NCBI GenBank assembly: GCA_002361625.1
Contig: DETL01000014.1
Span: forward strand, 324,610-361,197
DNA from: Bacteroidales bacterium UBA3289
GTDB lineage: Bacteria; Bacteroidota; Bacteroidia; Bacteroidales; UBA932
Reading direction: 5' to 3'
Length of the DNA stretch: 36,588 bases
The translations under genes and the position numbers were made by a program. Shown here one piece after another: positions 1 through 7,394 of the stretch. Under the pieces are notes generated by a model. The model did not search any database. It worked only from the letters and a program-made list of their open reading frames with translations, and was not told where the DNA came from. Each line of letters starts with the position of its first letter. The stretch's first letter is position 1.

Positions 1-446
1 TGATAAGGCAGATACCTCTCCACGTAAGCGTTGTATTCCTCTGGATCTTCGCATATCCAGTCTACAACGGCTTTCACGTGTTTCTCGAGGGCCAATAGCG
101 GCGCTTTCAGATCTTCGCGGTACTGCTTGTTGTTACTATAGACACTCTCCGCATTCTGGAGAACTGCCATCTCGTAACGTCCGTCACTGAGGGTTAGATA
201 ATGAAAGCCTTTATAGTGGGCCGTCCTTACTCTTAGCCATTTCCGTTCCCGGTTGTTCGTTTGAGCCCAGATCCAGAAGTACCGGCTGTCATCATCGCCC
301 ATCACCTTGAGCCGGCTCATCTCGTTTTCAATCCGCAGCATGATTTCTTCGCTTGCTGCATCTATAACAACGCCATTGTCCCTATCGCTCCTGGCCAAGA
401 TTTGCCAGGCATCATGATATTGATATACAGGTATTTTCCTTTTCAT
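1..446 (-). CDS. Hypothetical protein, C-terminus beyond the window edge
   Basis: A leftward reading frame opens at the ATG at 446 (first residues MKRKIPVYQYHDAWQ) and stays open to base 1, giving 148 residues without a stop, so only the N-terminal part is in the window. The start follows an A-rich stretch (AAAGAAAAAAGAGT), typical of Bacteroidota genes without a Shine-Dalgarno site. The protein is soluble, charged and rich in aromatic residues, with no signal peptide or membrane segment. I do not recognise a family. It is the third gene of a leftward operon: the 194-residue gene ends 27 bp upstream of it. Existence of the gene is well supported by the long open frame and operon spacing; function is unknown. 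Confidence 0.7.
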   Translation of the reverse strand, partial: MKRKIPVYQYHDAWQILARSDRDNGVVIDAASEEIMLRIENEMSRLKVMGDDDSRYFWIWAQTNNRERKWLRVRTAHYKGFHYLTLSDGRYEMAVLQNAESVYSNNKQYREDLKAPLLALEKHVKAVVDWICEDPEEYNAYVERYLPY

Positions 447-473
447 ACTCTTTTTTCTTTGTGTAATATTCAA

Positions 474-1058
474 TTAGCAAATCAGGTAAAATATCCTGAT
501 ATCTGATTCGTAAACATACGGATGGCAGGCAGCAACAATACCGCTGACGATATCGCGAAGACGACGAACGCAATAGTATGCTTCGATGTGTTCCTCATAG
601 ATATCCGATGCCGAGTAGTATAGCTCATCGCCAATCTCTTCTTCTTGGTTTTCTTCCTGCTTTTCATTTGTCGGCTGCAGAGCCCTAAGATATGATTCAA
701 TTCTGTCGAGTTGCCGCTTCATCGGGTACAGTCCCGCGTTGGAGAGGCTGGCAAGCAATCTCTTGTCAAGCTCATCACAGTACTGAACCAAGTCATCAAA
801 CATAAACGTCCCATATGAATCGTCGTCTTCCAGGTGCTCTGCGATTTCCTTACAGATTCGCTCCTTGGGGCCACCCTTGATATGGCTTGCTGCCTCATCA
901 AGGAAATTGGTAAAGTGGTAATACCGGCAGAAGTAGCAGTCAGTATCCCAATATGATTGATTGAGATTCTCTTTCGTTTCAAACGGTGGCTTGAAATGGA
1001 GCCGAACCCAGCTCTCCTGATTCCGAACTTCAATGTAGAAGGCAATATCAACTCCCAT
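474..1058 (-). CDS. Hypothetical acidic protein, 194 aa
   Basis: A complete leftward gene of 194 residues beginning MGVDIAFYIEVR. The sequence is acidic, with a Glu-rich stretch (KQEENQEEEIGDE, about residues 132-144) and several Cys and Tyr residues; CYFCRYYHF lies near residues 41-49. No signal peptide, membrane helix or catalytic motif is evident. Proteins that open with this MGVDI pattern occur as uncharacterised proteins in bacteria, but I cannot name a domain. It begins 4 bp after the stop of the winged-helix gene (1063-1575) and is followed after 27 bp by the partial gene at 446, so the three are probably one transcript and may act together. Function unknown. Confidence 0.7.
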   Translation of the reverse strand: MGVDIAFYIEVRNQESWVRLHFKPPFETKENLNQSYWDTDCYFCRYYHFTNFLDEAASHIKGGPKERICKEIAEHLEDDDSYGTFMFDDLVQYCDELDKRLLASLSNAGLYPMKRQLDRIESYLRALQPTNEKQEENQEEEIGDELYYSASDIYEEHIEAYYCVRRLRDIVSGIVAACHPYVYESDIRIFYLIC

Positions 1059-1062
1059 AATA

Positions 1063-1575
1063 TCATTTAGTTATAACGTTAACACTTTCAATTTTATATC
1101 TTCCTCCCTTTTCTTTCTTGATGATGAAGGATTCTGCGTTCAGGTTGCCCACGGCGTCGCAGAACTTCCTCTTTATCCGGGAGACTGTTGCGTAAAACAC
1201 GGTCTTCGATTCTGCGCAGAGGGACTCAATTTTGTCTTCCCTGAAATCGGAATCGCCAAACGTCGATTCCCTGGAGTATATCCGGCAAAGCTCTTTCCAG
1301 TGAATAACCAGGTCATCGGATATTATTCCTTCAGGGTGGTTCAGGAACAGGTAATACAGAGTCCTTTCAACAGGATTGAGGTAGACCTTTGCCTTATAAT
1401 CCGGGAAAGAGATGCGACCATTCCCTTCTATGACGAGCCTGCTGCTTTTCGGGAAAGCATGTATTCCGTTCTCGATAGCCGAGTAATCCAAACCGCGGGA
1501 CTGCAGTTCGGTTACAAGAGATCTTATTGTGCAGACTATCTGGGCAGTCTTGGCCCTTGACTGGTACGTATTCAT
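1063..1575 (-). CDS. Putative winged-helix DNA-binding protein, 170 aa
   Basis: This leftward gene encodes 170 residues. From about residue 66 (LNPVERTLYYLFLNHPEG) to the C-terminus the pattern resembles an OmpR/PhoB-type winged helix: an LxPxE-type start, a recognition-helix-like segment (VFYATVSRIKRKF, about 126-138), and a terminal hairpin ending GGRYKIE. The N-terminal 65 residues match nothing I know, and no receiver domain is present, so it would be a stand-alone regulator. It is the first gene of the leftward operon that continues with 474-1058 and 1-446, and may regulate it. A possible weak -7 box (CATCTTTG on the minus strand, near 1617-1624) lies upstream. The domain call is inferred from pattern, not from a search. 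Confidence 0.65.
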   Translation of the reverse strand: MNTYQSRAKTAQIVCTIRSLVTELQSRGLDYSAIENGIHAFPKSSRLVIEGNGRISFPDYKAKVYLNPVERTLYYLFLNHPEGIISDDLVIHWKELCRIYSRESTFGDSDFREDKIESLCAESKTVFYATVSRIKRKFCDAVGNLNAESFIIKKEKGGRYKIESVNVITK

Positions 1576-1869
1576 TGGTATATCGGCTTTGAGTCCGGCA
1601 ATACGGACAGATAACGCGCAAAGATGCGCTAGTGATATTTGGAAATGGGATTCGGCTCCTGAGGCCAGATAAAACGGAGCCAGGCCGACCTATAAAATCA
1701 TGAGGCCGATATACAAGGCATCCGTTCTCCCGAACGGGCGTTCGGGGAGCAGGGATTTATGTGTAAGTCGTATCGGCTGCATGTCTATTTTATAGTTACC
1801 AATTATTTGCGGCGGCAAAGATGCAACAATACTTTCAGATATCCAAATCTTTGCAAGGTTTGCAGAGAT

Positions 1870-1900
1870 TTGCTGGATAAGATGGCTTGCTCTACCTTTG
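1870..1900 (+). promoter_or_regulatory. Promoter of the tRNA-Met-like gene
   Basis: The -33 TTG (1870-1872) and the -7 box TACCTTTG (1893-1900) are separated by 20 bp, which matches the Bacteroidota primary sigma factor pattern. Transcription would start a few bases before the tRNA at 1912. This supports the tRNA as an expressed gene. Confidence 0.7.
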
Positions 1901-1911
1901 CATCGAAAACT

Positions 1912-1983
1912 TGTGGGGTTGTGCAGTGGTAGCACGAGAGTTCCATAAGCTCTAGGTCGCGGGTTCGAATCCCGCCCCCGCAA
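1912..1983 (+). tRNA. tRNA-Met-like (CAT anticodon), unusual C33
   Basis: A 72-nt cloverleaf folds completely. The acceptor is TGTGGGG with CCCCGCA (one G-U pair), the D stem GTGC/GCAC, the anticodon stem AGAGT/GCTCT (one T-G pair at the loop), and the T stem GCGGG/CCCGC with loop TTCGAAT. The discriminator is A1983; no CCA is encoded. The symmetric 7-nt anticodon loop is TCCATAA, giving anticodon CAT. Position 33 is then C rather than the nearly universal U, which is odd. A good promoter sits directly upstream. It could be an elongator Met, a CAU-Ile precursor, or a diverged copy carried by an island. The leftward open frames over it are artefacts. Confidence 0.75.
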
Positions 1984-2111
1984 CAAGAATCCATTTTTCC
2001 AAGGCTATTTAAGTGGTTTTTGTCCTTTTTTCCAAGGTTGAAACCGGGGCGTTATCCTTCCTGCGTGTCGCTACCCGCCTTGATTTCGTGTAAATAATGT
2101 GTTCTGCTCTG

Positions 2112-2199
2112 TGGCATGTTCCTTCCGCATAAGAGTATGCCACCATTAAAGGTGGTAAGCAACCACCTTTAACATGCTTCCCTATACTTGTAGGGAAGC
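2112..2199. other. Structured intergenic region, possible small RNA or attenuator
   Basis: The 422-bp interval 1984-2405 has no credible gene. Within it, several dyads are packed together: TGGCAT/ATGCCA (2112-2117 with 2137-2142), CCACC/GGTGG (2140-2144 with 2151-2155), TTAAAGGTGGT/ACCACCTTTAA (2146-2156 with 2162-2172, 11 bp perfect), and GCTTCCCTA/TAGGGAAGC (2176-2184 with 2191-2199, 9 bp perfect). The second and third dyads share bases and are mutually exclusive, as in an attenuator. A further dyad GCCATAA/TTATGGC lies at 2257-2281. A minus-strand -7-like box (TAACTTTG, 2229-2236) could drive leftward transcription through it. No known RNA family was recognised. Confidence 0.4.
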
Positions 2200-2345
2200 A
2201 GAAAGCCAGGCATAAGCTGTAATAAATGCAAAGTTAACCGCAGTATTTGTGCTTAAGCCATAATTAATTATAGGTTATGGCCTTAGTACGGGAACCCAAA
2301 TGCCCAGAGAGGAAAGTCTTATCTACTATTCAAACAGAGCTGTCC

Positions 2346-2376
2346 TTGTGTTTCTGCGCATTTATCAGTAAATTTG
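2346..2376 (+). promoter_or_regulatory. Promoter of the Fic gene
   Basis: The -33 TTG (2346-2348) and -7 box TAAATTTG (2369-2376) have exactly 20 bp between them. The start codon of the Fic gene is 30 bp downstream of the -7 box, so the 5' leader would be short. Confidence 0.65.
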
Positions 2377-2405
2377 TATGTTAAGAGCCGTCGACTAAAT
2401 CTTTT

Positions 2406-3461
2406 ATGAGCGATTTCGACAAATACATCAAGCAAGGGGAACCGGGGCAGGCTGAGAAGGCCCGTATCTGGCAGACCGCTATCGGCCTGCAGGATGTGGA
2501 CGGACTCAAAACCTCGGAGTACCTGAAGGAAACCGCGCAAAGACACATCGAAGGGGATATTTCCATTGAGGATGTCCGTGACTTGCTGGACAGTTACTAT
2601 GAGTCCAAGACCAAGCGTGAGCGGGTGGAAGAAAGGACCGAGGAAGCGGACAAAGTCTCGGCGGCGATTACGTCCATCCTGTCAGAGAACACATTTACTT
2701 TCTCTCCGGACTATCTCATCAGTATCCATCGGCGGCTTTTTACTGGCATCTACCAGTTTGCCGGGCAGATCCGCGATTATAATATCAGCAAGAAAGAATG
2801 GGTGTTGGACGGCGCTTCGGTACTCTATTCAGACTCTTACATGATTCGCCAGACGCTGGACTATGACTTTGCCCAGGAAAGAGCCTTTTCATATGCTGGT
2901 TTAAGTCCGGCGGACGCTGTGAAACATATTGCCGGTTTCATTTCAGGGATCTGGCAGATTCATGCTTTCGGCGAGGGCAATACCCGGACAACCGCTGTCT
3001 TTGCCATCAAGTATCTGCGAAGTTTTGGCTTCGACATCGATAATGACCTCTTTGAAAAACACTCCTGGTACTTCCGCAACGCTCTTGTACGGGCGAACTA
3101 TAATAATCTTTCCAAGGGAATTACGGCCATGGACCAGTATCTGGTGCGTTTTTTCCGAAACCTGATTTTTGGTGAGGAAAGCACCCTCTCCAATCGTGAA
3201 ATGCACGTGTCCGTTCAAAGTATCACCCCGGATATTTCAAAGTCTCAATTTGATACTTTGAATTGCTCTTTGGAAGAATTGGCCGTTCTCAAAGCTGTTG
3301 GAGAGAATCCCCACATCACGCAAGAGGCCTTGAAGACGACCATCGGAAAGTCCATCTCCACGGTAAAAAGACTCACCATCAACCTTCAGAAGAAAGGCAT
3401 CCTTGTACGCAAAAATGGCAAGCGTGATGGCTACTGGGTGTGTACCGCGCGCGAGAAGTAG
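2406..3461 (+). CDS. Fic family AMP-transferase with N-terminal antitoxin-like region and C-terminal winged helix
   Basis: The protein has 351 residues. The Fic active site is HAFGEGNTRT (residues 186-195), a form of HxFxEGNxRT; H186 would be catalytic in transferring AMP (or another nucleotide moiety) from a nucleotide to a hydroxyl side chain of a target protein. The N-terminal part (about 20-65, including HIEGDISIEDVRDLL) resembles VbhA-type antitoxin helices fused to Fic proteins. SILSEN (90-95) fits the autoinhibitory pattern [S/T]xxxE[G/N] found before class II Fic cores. Residues from about 285 look like a winged-helix domain (AVGENPHITQEALKTTIGKS), common at the C-terminus of regulatory Fic proteins. 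The gene is single, with its own promoter and terminator. Target unknown; it may be a self-inhibited toxin, a regulator or a housekeeping modifier. Confidence 0.92.
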   Translation: MSDFDKYIKQGEPGQAEKARIWQTAIGLQDVDGLKTSEYLKETAQRHIEGDISIEDVRDLLDSYYESKTKRERVEERTEEADKVSAAITSILSENTFTFSPDYLISIHRRLFTGIYQFAGQIRDYNISKKEWVLDGASVLYSDSYMIRQTLDYDFAQERAFSYAGLSPADAVKHIAGFISGIWQIHAFGEGNTRTTAVFAIKYLRSFGFDIDNDLFEKHSWYFRNALVRANYNNLSKGITAMDQYLVRFFRNLIFGEESTLSNREMHVSVQSITPDISKSQFDTLNCSLEELAVLKAVGENPHITQEALKTTIGKSISTVKRLTINLQKKGILVRKNGKRDGYWVCTAREK

Positions 3462-3476
3462 AACTCAACGACTGTT

Positions 3477-3506
3477 CCCTCGGACGTTGTCCGGGGGATT
3501 TCTTTT
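3477..3506 (+). terminator. Rho-independent terminator of the Fic gene
   Basis: CCCTCGGAC (3477-3485) pairs with GTCCGGGGG (3489-3497) around a GTT loop: 9 bp with one T-G pair, followed by ATTTCTTTT. It lies 16 bp after the Fic stop codon. Confidence 0.8.
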
Positions 3507-3509
3507 CCC

Positions 3510-3727
3510 CTTTAGTTCATGTGAAAACGGAGGTTGTTTATTAAACAACTTGGCGGTCGATGACGGTCCGCGACCGCCCTTGCATGAAAACTTGAAGCGT
3601 ACAGACCAGCCCTGGAAGGGTGTAGAAGGCCGATGGGTGCTCTTTAGCCAGCTTTCCCCAAGTGGGTAAAGACCGCGAATCGACGATATACTGCGCACAG
3701 GGTCGATGGGTGCGCTTCAAGTTTTTT
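3510..3727 (+). other. Highly structured intergenic region, candidate non-coding RNA
   Basis: There is no convincing gene between 3462 and 3780. The most striking element is a perfect 13-bp inverted repeat, AAAACTTGAAGCG (3587-3599) with CGCTTCAAGTTTT (3713-3725), whose right arm runs into TTTTTT, as at an RNA 3' end. Inside are CCCT/AGGG (3610-3620), CTTT-CCC/GGG-AAAG (3652-3670) and a 10-bp direct repeat CGATGGGTGC (3631-3640 and 3704-3713). Upstream are GGCGGTCG/CGACCGCC (3552-3578) and the palindrome GTTGTTTA/TAAACAAC (3534-3549). It lies between convergent genes. It could be an untranslated RNA or a remnant of a mobile element; no family was recognised. Confidence 0.4.
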
Positions 3728-3780
3728 CGGTTTAGGCGGGTGGAATTATAAAACAGTCTTGGAAGGTTGTTGAGACAAAC

Positions 3781-3972
3781 CTACTTTTCGATCCGCAATG
3801 AGCCATCATCTTCTTGGACGATGGTATCCCCTTCATTCACCGAGACAAACCCCTCGCCCGTGTCCACGGACAACATGGAAAAGCCCATGCAGAAGTACGG
3901 CGCCAGGACCTTGTCCCCGCAGAGACGCTTGACTTCGTCGTAGTTGGTGCCGGTGTAGGTGATATGTTGCAT
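3781..3972 (-). CDS. Small acidic hypothetical protein, 63 aa, partner of the nuclease-helicase
   Basis: A 63-residue leftward gene starting MQHITYTGTNYDEVKRLCG and ending DTIVQEDDGSLRIEK. Its ATG lies 2 bp after the stop codon of the DUF2075 gene, so translation is probably coupled. It is acidic, with a predicted beta-rich C-terminal half (VNEGDTIVQEDDGSLRI); small proteins of this look are common in phage and mobile-element operons. No catalytic motif, signal peptide or membrane segment is seen. The tight coupling suggests that it works with, or controls, the large nuclease-helicase. Family not recognised. Confidence 0.65.
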   Translation of the reverse strand: MQHITYTGTNYDEVKRLCGDKVLAPYFCMGFSMLSVDTGEGFVSVNEGDTIVQEDDGSLRIEK

Positions 3973-3974
3973 GT

Positions 3975-6104
3975 TTATAATTCCTTGATACCTATGCTTT
4001 TTAAATATTCATAGGTGCCATCGTAGAACTTGGGTAGTCGAGTGGCATCTTCGGGGAAGCCTTCAGAGTTCAGCCTGGAATTGCCTTCCGGAACACAGAT
4101 GACAATACCTTGGCGGGCGCGGGTAAGGAGAACGCGGTAGGCATTGAGCATGTATTTTCGCTGCTCCTCGTTTTTCTCCGGATTCCACTTGTTTTTGCCA
4201 TTGAACTTGTAGTAAGCCCATTTGCCATTCTCGCAACGCATATCCGCATCCCAAAGAACGCAGGCATAATCCAGTTCCAACCCTTGCACCTGAATCTCCG
4301 TAGCAGCTTCTTCCAGATAATTCGAAGAGCGAATGTCAGTCTTGTCCTCCAAAAACCAGTGGACGGCATTCTCGTCGCCCTGGGCGAGGACGTTCACGGC
4401 TTGCGGTTTGAAACGGGCGGCGACCTTCGTGACTAGGATACCTGTTTGCTGCGAACCGCGCGCCATGTGGCGCAGCCACGTCCGCGCTTTGTTGATATCG
4501 CGGGTGAGCAGGACAGGATAGCCTTTTCGGGAAACATCCTGATATAGAGAGACGGCCTCTGGTGAGAAATTGAGACAGGCATGAACAAAGGAAGAAAGGG
4601 TCTCTGCCCGGAACGACCGCAGACTCACGGCGAGATGCAGCGAGTCTGAATATACGACATTCGGATTGTTCTGCAGCAGCTGATTTACCTTCCCTTCCGC
4701 GTATTCTGCATCCGTTAACTTATTGGAAATATAAACCTTCCAATATGGGTAATGGTTATTGAGCGCATCGATCCACTCCGCAATTCCGGCCTCTCCCGTA
4801 TTGATTTCCTGTCCGCCGCCAACCAGGCAAATAATGACCGCCCAGTCTTTTCGTTGATCCAGAGACCAGATGAGGAACGCCGCCTCGGAGACGGGAAAAT
4901 TAGGCACCTTCAGTTTGTTTCCATAAGTCCCGCCTCGTTTGAGGTAATTCGCCAGGCGCTCATGTGTCCATGTCCGTTGTGCTTCATCGAAAATGGCGAC
5001 GTGCTCCACCTCTCCATATCCCGCATGCTCCATTTCGACAGCTTTGGTGGGATCGATTTCAAGGACTCCATTTTCGACCGGATTCTTAATCTTCGCGAGC
5101 ATGTTATCCCGATAACGGTGGATGATCTGGAGGAATTCACTCACCTCCCGCCGAGAATCAGAGAGATTTTTCTTCTCTCCCTTATCCTTGCATTTCTTCT
5201 GATTGTCAATGGCCAGAGCTTCCGTCAGGACAGCAACGAGAGGACCGTTACCAGACAGATATACGGCGCCGTTCTCCTTGTCTTTTTCTCCGTCCTTATA
5301 GCTCTGTTTGATCGCCACGTCCAGCCCGACCAGCGTCTTTCCTGCACCGGGAACGCCTGTCACGAAACAGATGCTTTTCTCACCTCGCTCCTTGCTCGTC
5401 CGGATTACCTGGAGGAGGTAATCAATGGTCGCATCCGTGGACACTTTATCCGCCTCGTGGCGCGTAATATCCTCCACGGAATGATTCTCATATAGGGTAC
5501 GAGCCGCTTCGATAATGGTTGGAGTAGGAGAATAGGGGCTGATGGTCCATTGCCTCCCCCAAGACTCTGATGTCCAGCTTGTTGCGGCGACGGTTAGAGT
5601 CTTCTTTAGGATTTCTTGTAAAGCGTTTGCACCAGTGATGGAGGGGTTCAGGATTCCATCGTCATAGGCAGAGGCCCGAATTACCTCTGTTGCACGGGTG
5701 TATTGTGTCGGGACCAGTATAGGCGCAATCGGTTTGTCAGCACTGTAGAGATGGAAATTTTTTAGGTCCAACGCATAGTCCAACACCTGTTCCAGGTCTT
5801 CCTGTAGAGCGTCTTTCTTCCCCGCTTTGAACTCAATGCAGAAAACGATGCCCAGTAGAAGCAGCACTACGTCTACGCGCTTCCCCAGCCGAGGGATGGA
5901 GTATTCGAAGATGATGTATGCATCTTCATCCTTCCAGGTTAGTAAGGTGTCCCGCATGACACGAATCTCTTCTTCCCAGGCTTCGATAGTCGTGGTCTGT
6001 TCCGTCCCATGGTTTGCCGATACCAGATCTCCCAGTACAGCGGAAGGGCTGGTCTGGAGGAACTCCGAGAAGGAGGCAAGATAGTGGCAGCGTTCGGTTT
6101 TCAT
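3975..6104 (-). CDS. DUF2075 protein: PD-(D/E)XK nuclease-like domain fused to SF1-type helicase
   Basis: I place the start at the ATG at 6104 (MKTERCHYLASFSEFL), giving 709 residues, because family members begin this way and because a -7 box lies just upstream; the frame is open to 6314 but that extension (70 residues) looks untranslated. The N-terminal domain shows a nuclease pattern: D78 (KRVDVV), E91 and K93 (CIEFKAGK), then Q106-x3-Y110 (QVLDY). The second domain is an ATPase with Walker A GVPGAGKT (250-257) and Walker B IFDEAQ (371-376), like the DUF2075 family related to superfamily 1 helicases. Such proteins are often found in defence islands. Predicted role is DNA or RNA cleavage coupled to unwinding, perhaps against phage. 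It is followed directly by the 63-residue gene. Confidence 0.85.
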   Translation of the reverse strand: MKTERCHYLASFSEFLQTSPSAVLGDLVSANHGTEQTTTIEAWEEEIRVMRDTLLTWKDEDAYIIFEYSIPRLGKRVDVVLLLLGIVFCIEFKAGKKDALQEDLEQVLDYALDLKNFHLYSADKPIAPILVPTQYTRATEVIRASAYDDGILNPSITGANALQEILKKTLTVAATSWTSESWGRQWTISPYSPTPTIIEAARTLYENHSVEDITRHEADKVSTDATIDYLLQVIRTSKERGEKSICFVTGVPGAGKTLVGLDVAIKQSYKDGEKDKENGAVYLSGNGPLVAVLTEALAIDNQKKCKDKGEKKNLSDSRREVSEFLQIIHRYRDNMLAKIKNPVENGVLEIDPTKAVEMEHAGYGEVEHVAIFDEAQRTWTHERLANYLKRGGTYGNKLKVPNFPVSEAAFLIWSLDQRKDWAVIICLVGGGQEINTGEAGIAEWIDALNNHYPYWKVYISNKLTDAEYAEGKVNQLLQNNPNVVYSDSLHLAVSLRSFRAETLSSFVHACLNFSPEAVSLYQDVSRKGYPVLLTRDINKARTWLRHMARGSQQTGILVTKVAARFKPQAVNVLAQGDENAVHWFLEDKTDIRSSNYLEEAATEIQVQGLELDYACVLWDADMRCENGKWAYYKFNGKNKWNPEKNEEQRKYMLNAYRVLLTRARQGIVICVPEGNSRLNSEGFPEDATRLPKFYDGTYEYLKSIGIKEL

Positions 6105-6127
6105 GATGAGGTTGCTGTTGAGGTGTA

Positions 6128-6135
6128 CAAAGTTA
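6128..6135 (-). promoter_or_regulatory. -7 box upstream of the DUF2075 gene
   Basis: On the minus strand TAACTTTG matches TAnnTTTG, 23 bp upstream of the ATG at 6104. No good -33 TTG is seen at the right distance, so the promoter may be weak or regulated. Its position inside the longer open frame argues for the 6104 start. Confidence 0.5.
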
Positions 6136-6518
6136 GGAATATAATCCAGAACTACGGGATTCCTTGTCATAAAACAGCGACGATACTTTCTATCTTGCAT
6201 ATCAAGAGCGGCATACAGCATTTCAAGAAGATCGAGAAAAGATAGTTTCACTGTCTGCGCGTGGAAACGTACATGTAGTTTGCGGACACAAAGACGAATC
6301 GCATTGATTACCAAGGCTGTCGAAATCGAACTTAATGAAATCAGCCGCCAGGCAAAGGACCAGAAAAATGGCCAATAATCAAGTCGAGAAGGGCTTGTGC
6401 ACGATGTAATAAGTTGATAATCAATGTTGAAAAAGGGCCAAAAGGTTGTTTGATAATTGCTTCGTTCACTGTGACGACCAATGTTGTCCGTTTAGTAGCC
6501 AAGAATCTTCGGCCTATT

Positions 6519-6566
6519 TGCCGAAAATGTGATTATTCGCGGTTTTATAATGCCGAAAATGTGATT
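6519..6566 (+). repeat. Two 16-bp direct repeats, period 32 bp
   Basis: TGCCGAAAATGTGATT occurs at 6519-6534 and 6551-6566, exactly 32 bp apart (about three helical turns), in the 566-bp interval 6105-6670 that holds no gene apart from the upstream box of the DUF2075 gene. The spacing suits a protein binding site, possibly for the secreted-protein gene at 6671, or the copies may be remnants of a dispersed repeat. No other function is visible in this interval. Confidence 0.6.
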
Positions 6567-6670
6567 TGCCACAAGAATATCGGACCAGACAGGCAGGGCG
6601 GTCTTTTTGCACGACTATTGTAGCAGTGCCGATGGAAACAATCTTGGTTATCAAGACAAAGAATCTTCAG

Positions 6671-7339
6671 ATGAAAAGAATCCTCTGCTTTGTATTTGTA
6701 ATGGCGGTCATTGGACTGTCCGGAGGCGACCTTGTGGCCCAACCGCTTCCGGATGGTTATGAATGGGTTTACGGATGTTGGGAGAATCCGCGGACGGGAG
6801 ATTGCTACATCATCGGCAAAGACGGGATCCGGGAAAATATGACCCGGCGCTGGGTTGGTTTCTGTTTTCTGAAGAAGTATCCGACCTTGGATGTATGGCG
6901 TGAACCGCTGAAGCCGTATGAGTTCTCGTCTTTTCAGAGGCACCTCTCATTTGTCGGCCCGTTCGAGTGCGATACTTTTCTTTGTGTCGACAATCATGTC
7001 CTCCGGATTCCGGGAGAAAACGGGGAGATTTTGGTGAAGAGGCAGGTTCCGCCGGAAAAAGGCAAGACGGGAATCGGAAATCGTGCCCTGGGGGAATGGG
7101 AATTGGCCGAGACGGATGACTTTATGCTTGAGATTTCCCCAACCACCATCAAACGGAAAACACCTCGCGGAATACATGAATCGACCTATTCCGTCAGCGA
7201 AGAAGGGTATCTCATAACGGATTTGGATATCTTCATTGTCGATGAGTATGTGCTTCATCATCAGTATTCCAATACGGACTCTTACATCATTTCCACATAT
7301 GTCCGTCCTGCGGGTACGCTGATTCCAGTGCTGGACTAG
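6671..7339 (+). CDS. Secreted hypothetical protein, 222 aa
   Basis: The frame is open from 6566, but the start at 6671 (MKRILCFVFVMAVIG) gives a clear Sec signal peptide: basic N-terminus, hydrophobic core, and a likely cut after VAQ (about residue 24). The mature protein is about 200 residues, rich in aromatic residues and glycine, and looks beta-rich (for example GDCYIIGKDGIRENMTRRW and the WELAETDDFML stretch). It has a few cysteines (CWE, CYI, CFL, CDTFLC). I recognise no enzyme motif. It would be exported to the periplasm or cell surface. It stands alone, with no close neighbour on its strand. Function unknown. Confidence 0.75.
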   Translation: MKRILCFVFVMAVIGLSGGDLVAQPLPDGYEWVYGCWENPRTGDCYIIGKDGIRENMTRRWVGFCFLKKYPTLDVWREPLKPYEFSSFQRHLSFVGPFECDTFLCVDNHVLRIPGENGEILVKRQVPPEKGKTGIGNRALGEWELAETDDFMLEISPTTIKRKTPRGIHESTYSVSEEGYLITDLDIFIVDEYVLHHQYSNTDSYIISTYVRPAGTLIPVLD

Positions 7340-7394
7340 TAAAATATATCGACCTTCCCGTATCTGTGCGATGAAATGACACAGAAACAGCCCC

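Noticed and set aside
1690..1994. Leftward open frames across the tRNA-Met-like gene
   Set aside because: Their GRDSNPRP- and GIRTRD-type text is the usual false translation of a tRNA T arm; the tRNA fold and promoter explain the sequence.
3587..3725. Retron-like RNA (inverted repeats flanking a structured RNA)
   Set aside because: No reverse transcriptase gene is adjacent; the neighbouring large gene is a nuclease-helicase.
6105..6314. 70-residue N-terminal extension of the nuclease-helicase
   Set aside because: Family members begin near MKTERCHYLASF, and a -7 box lies inside the extension, so it is probably upstream DNA.
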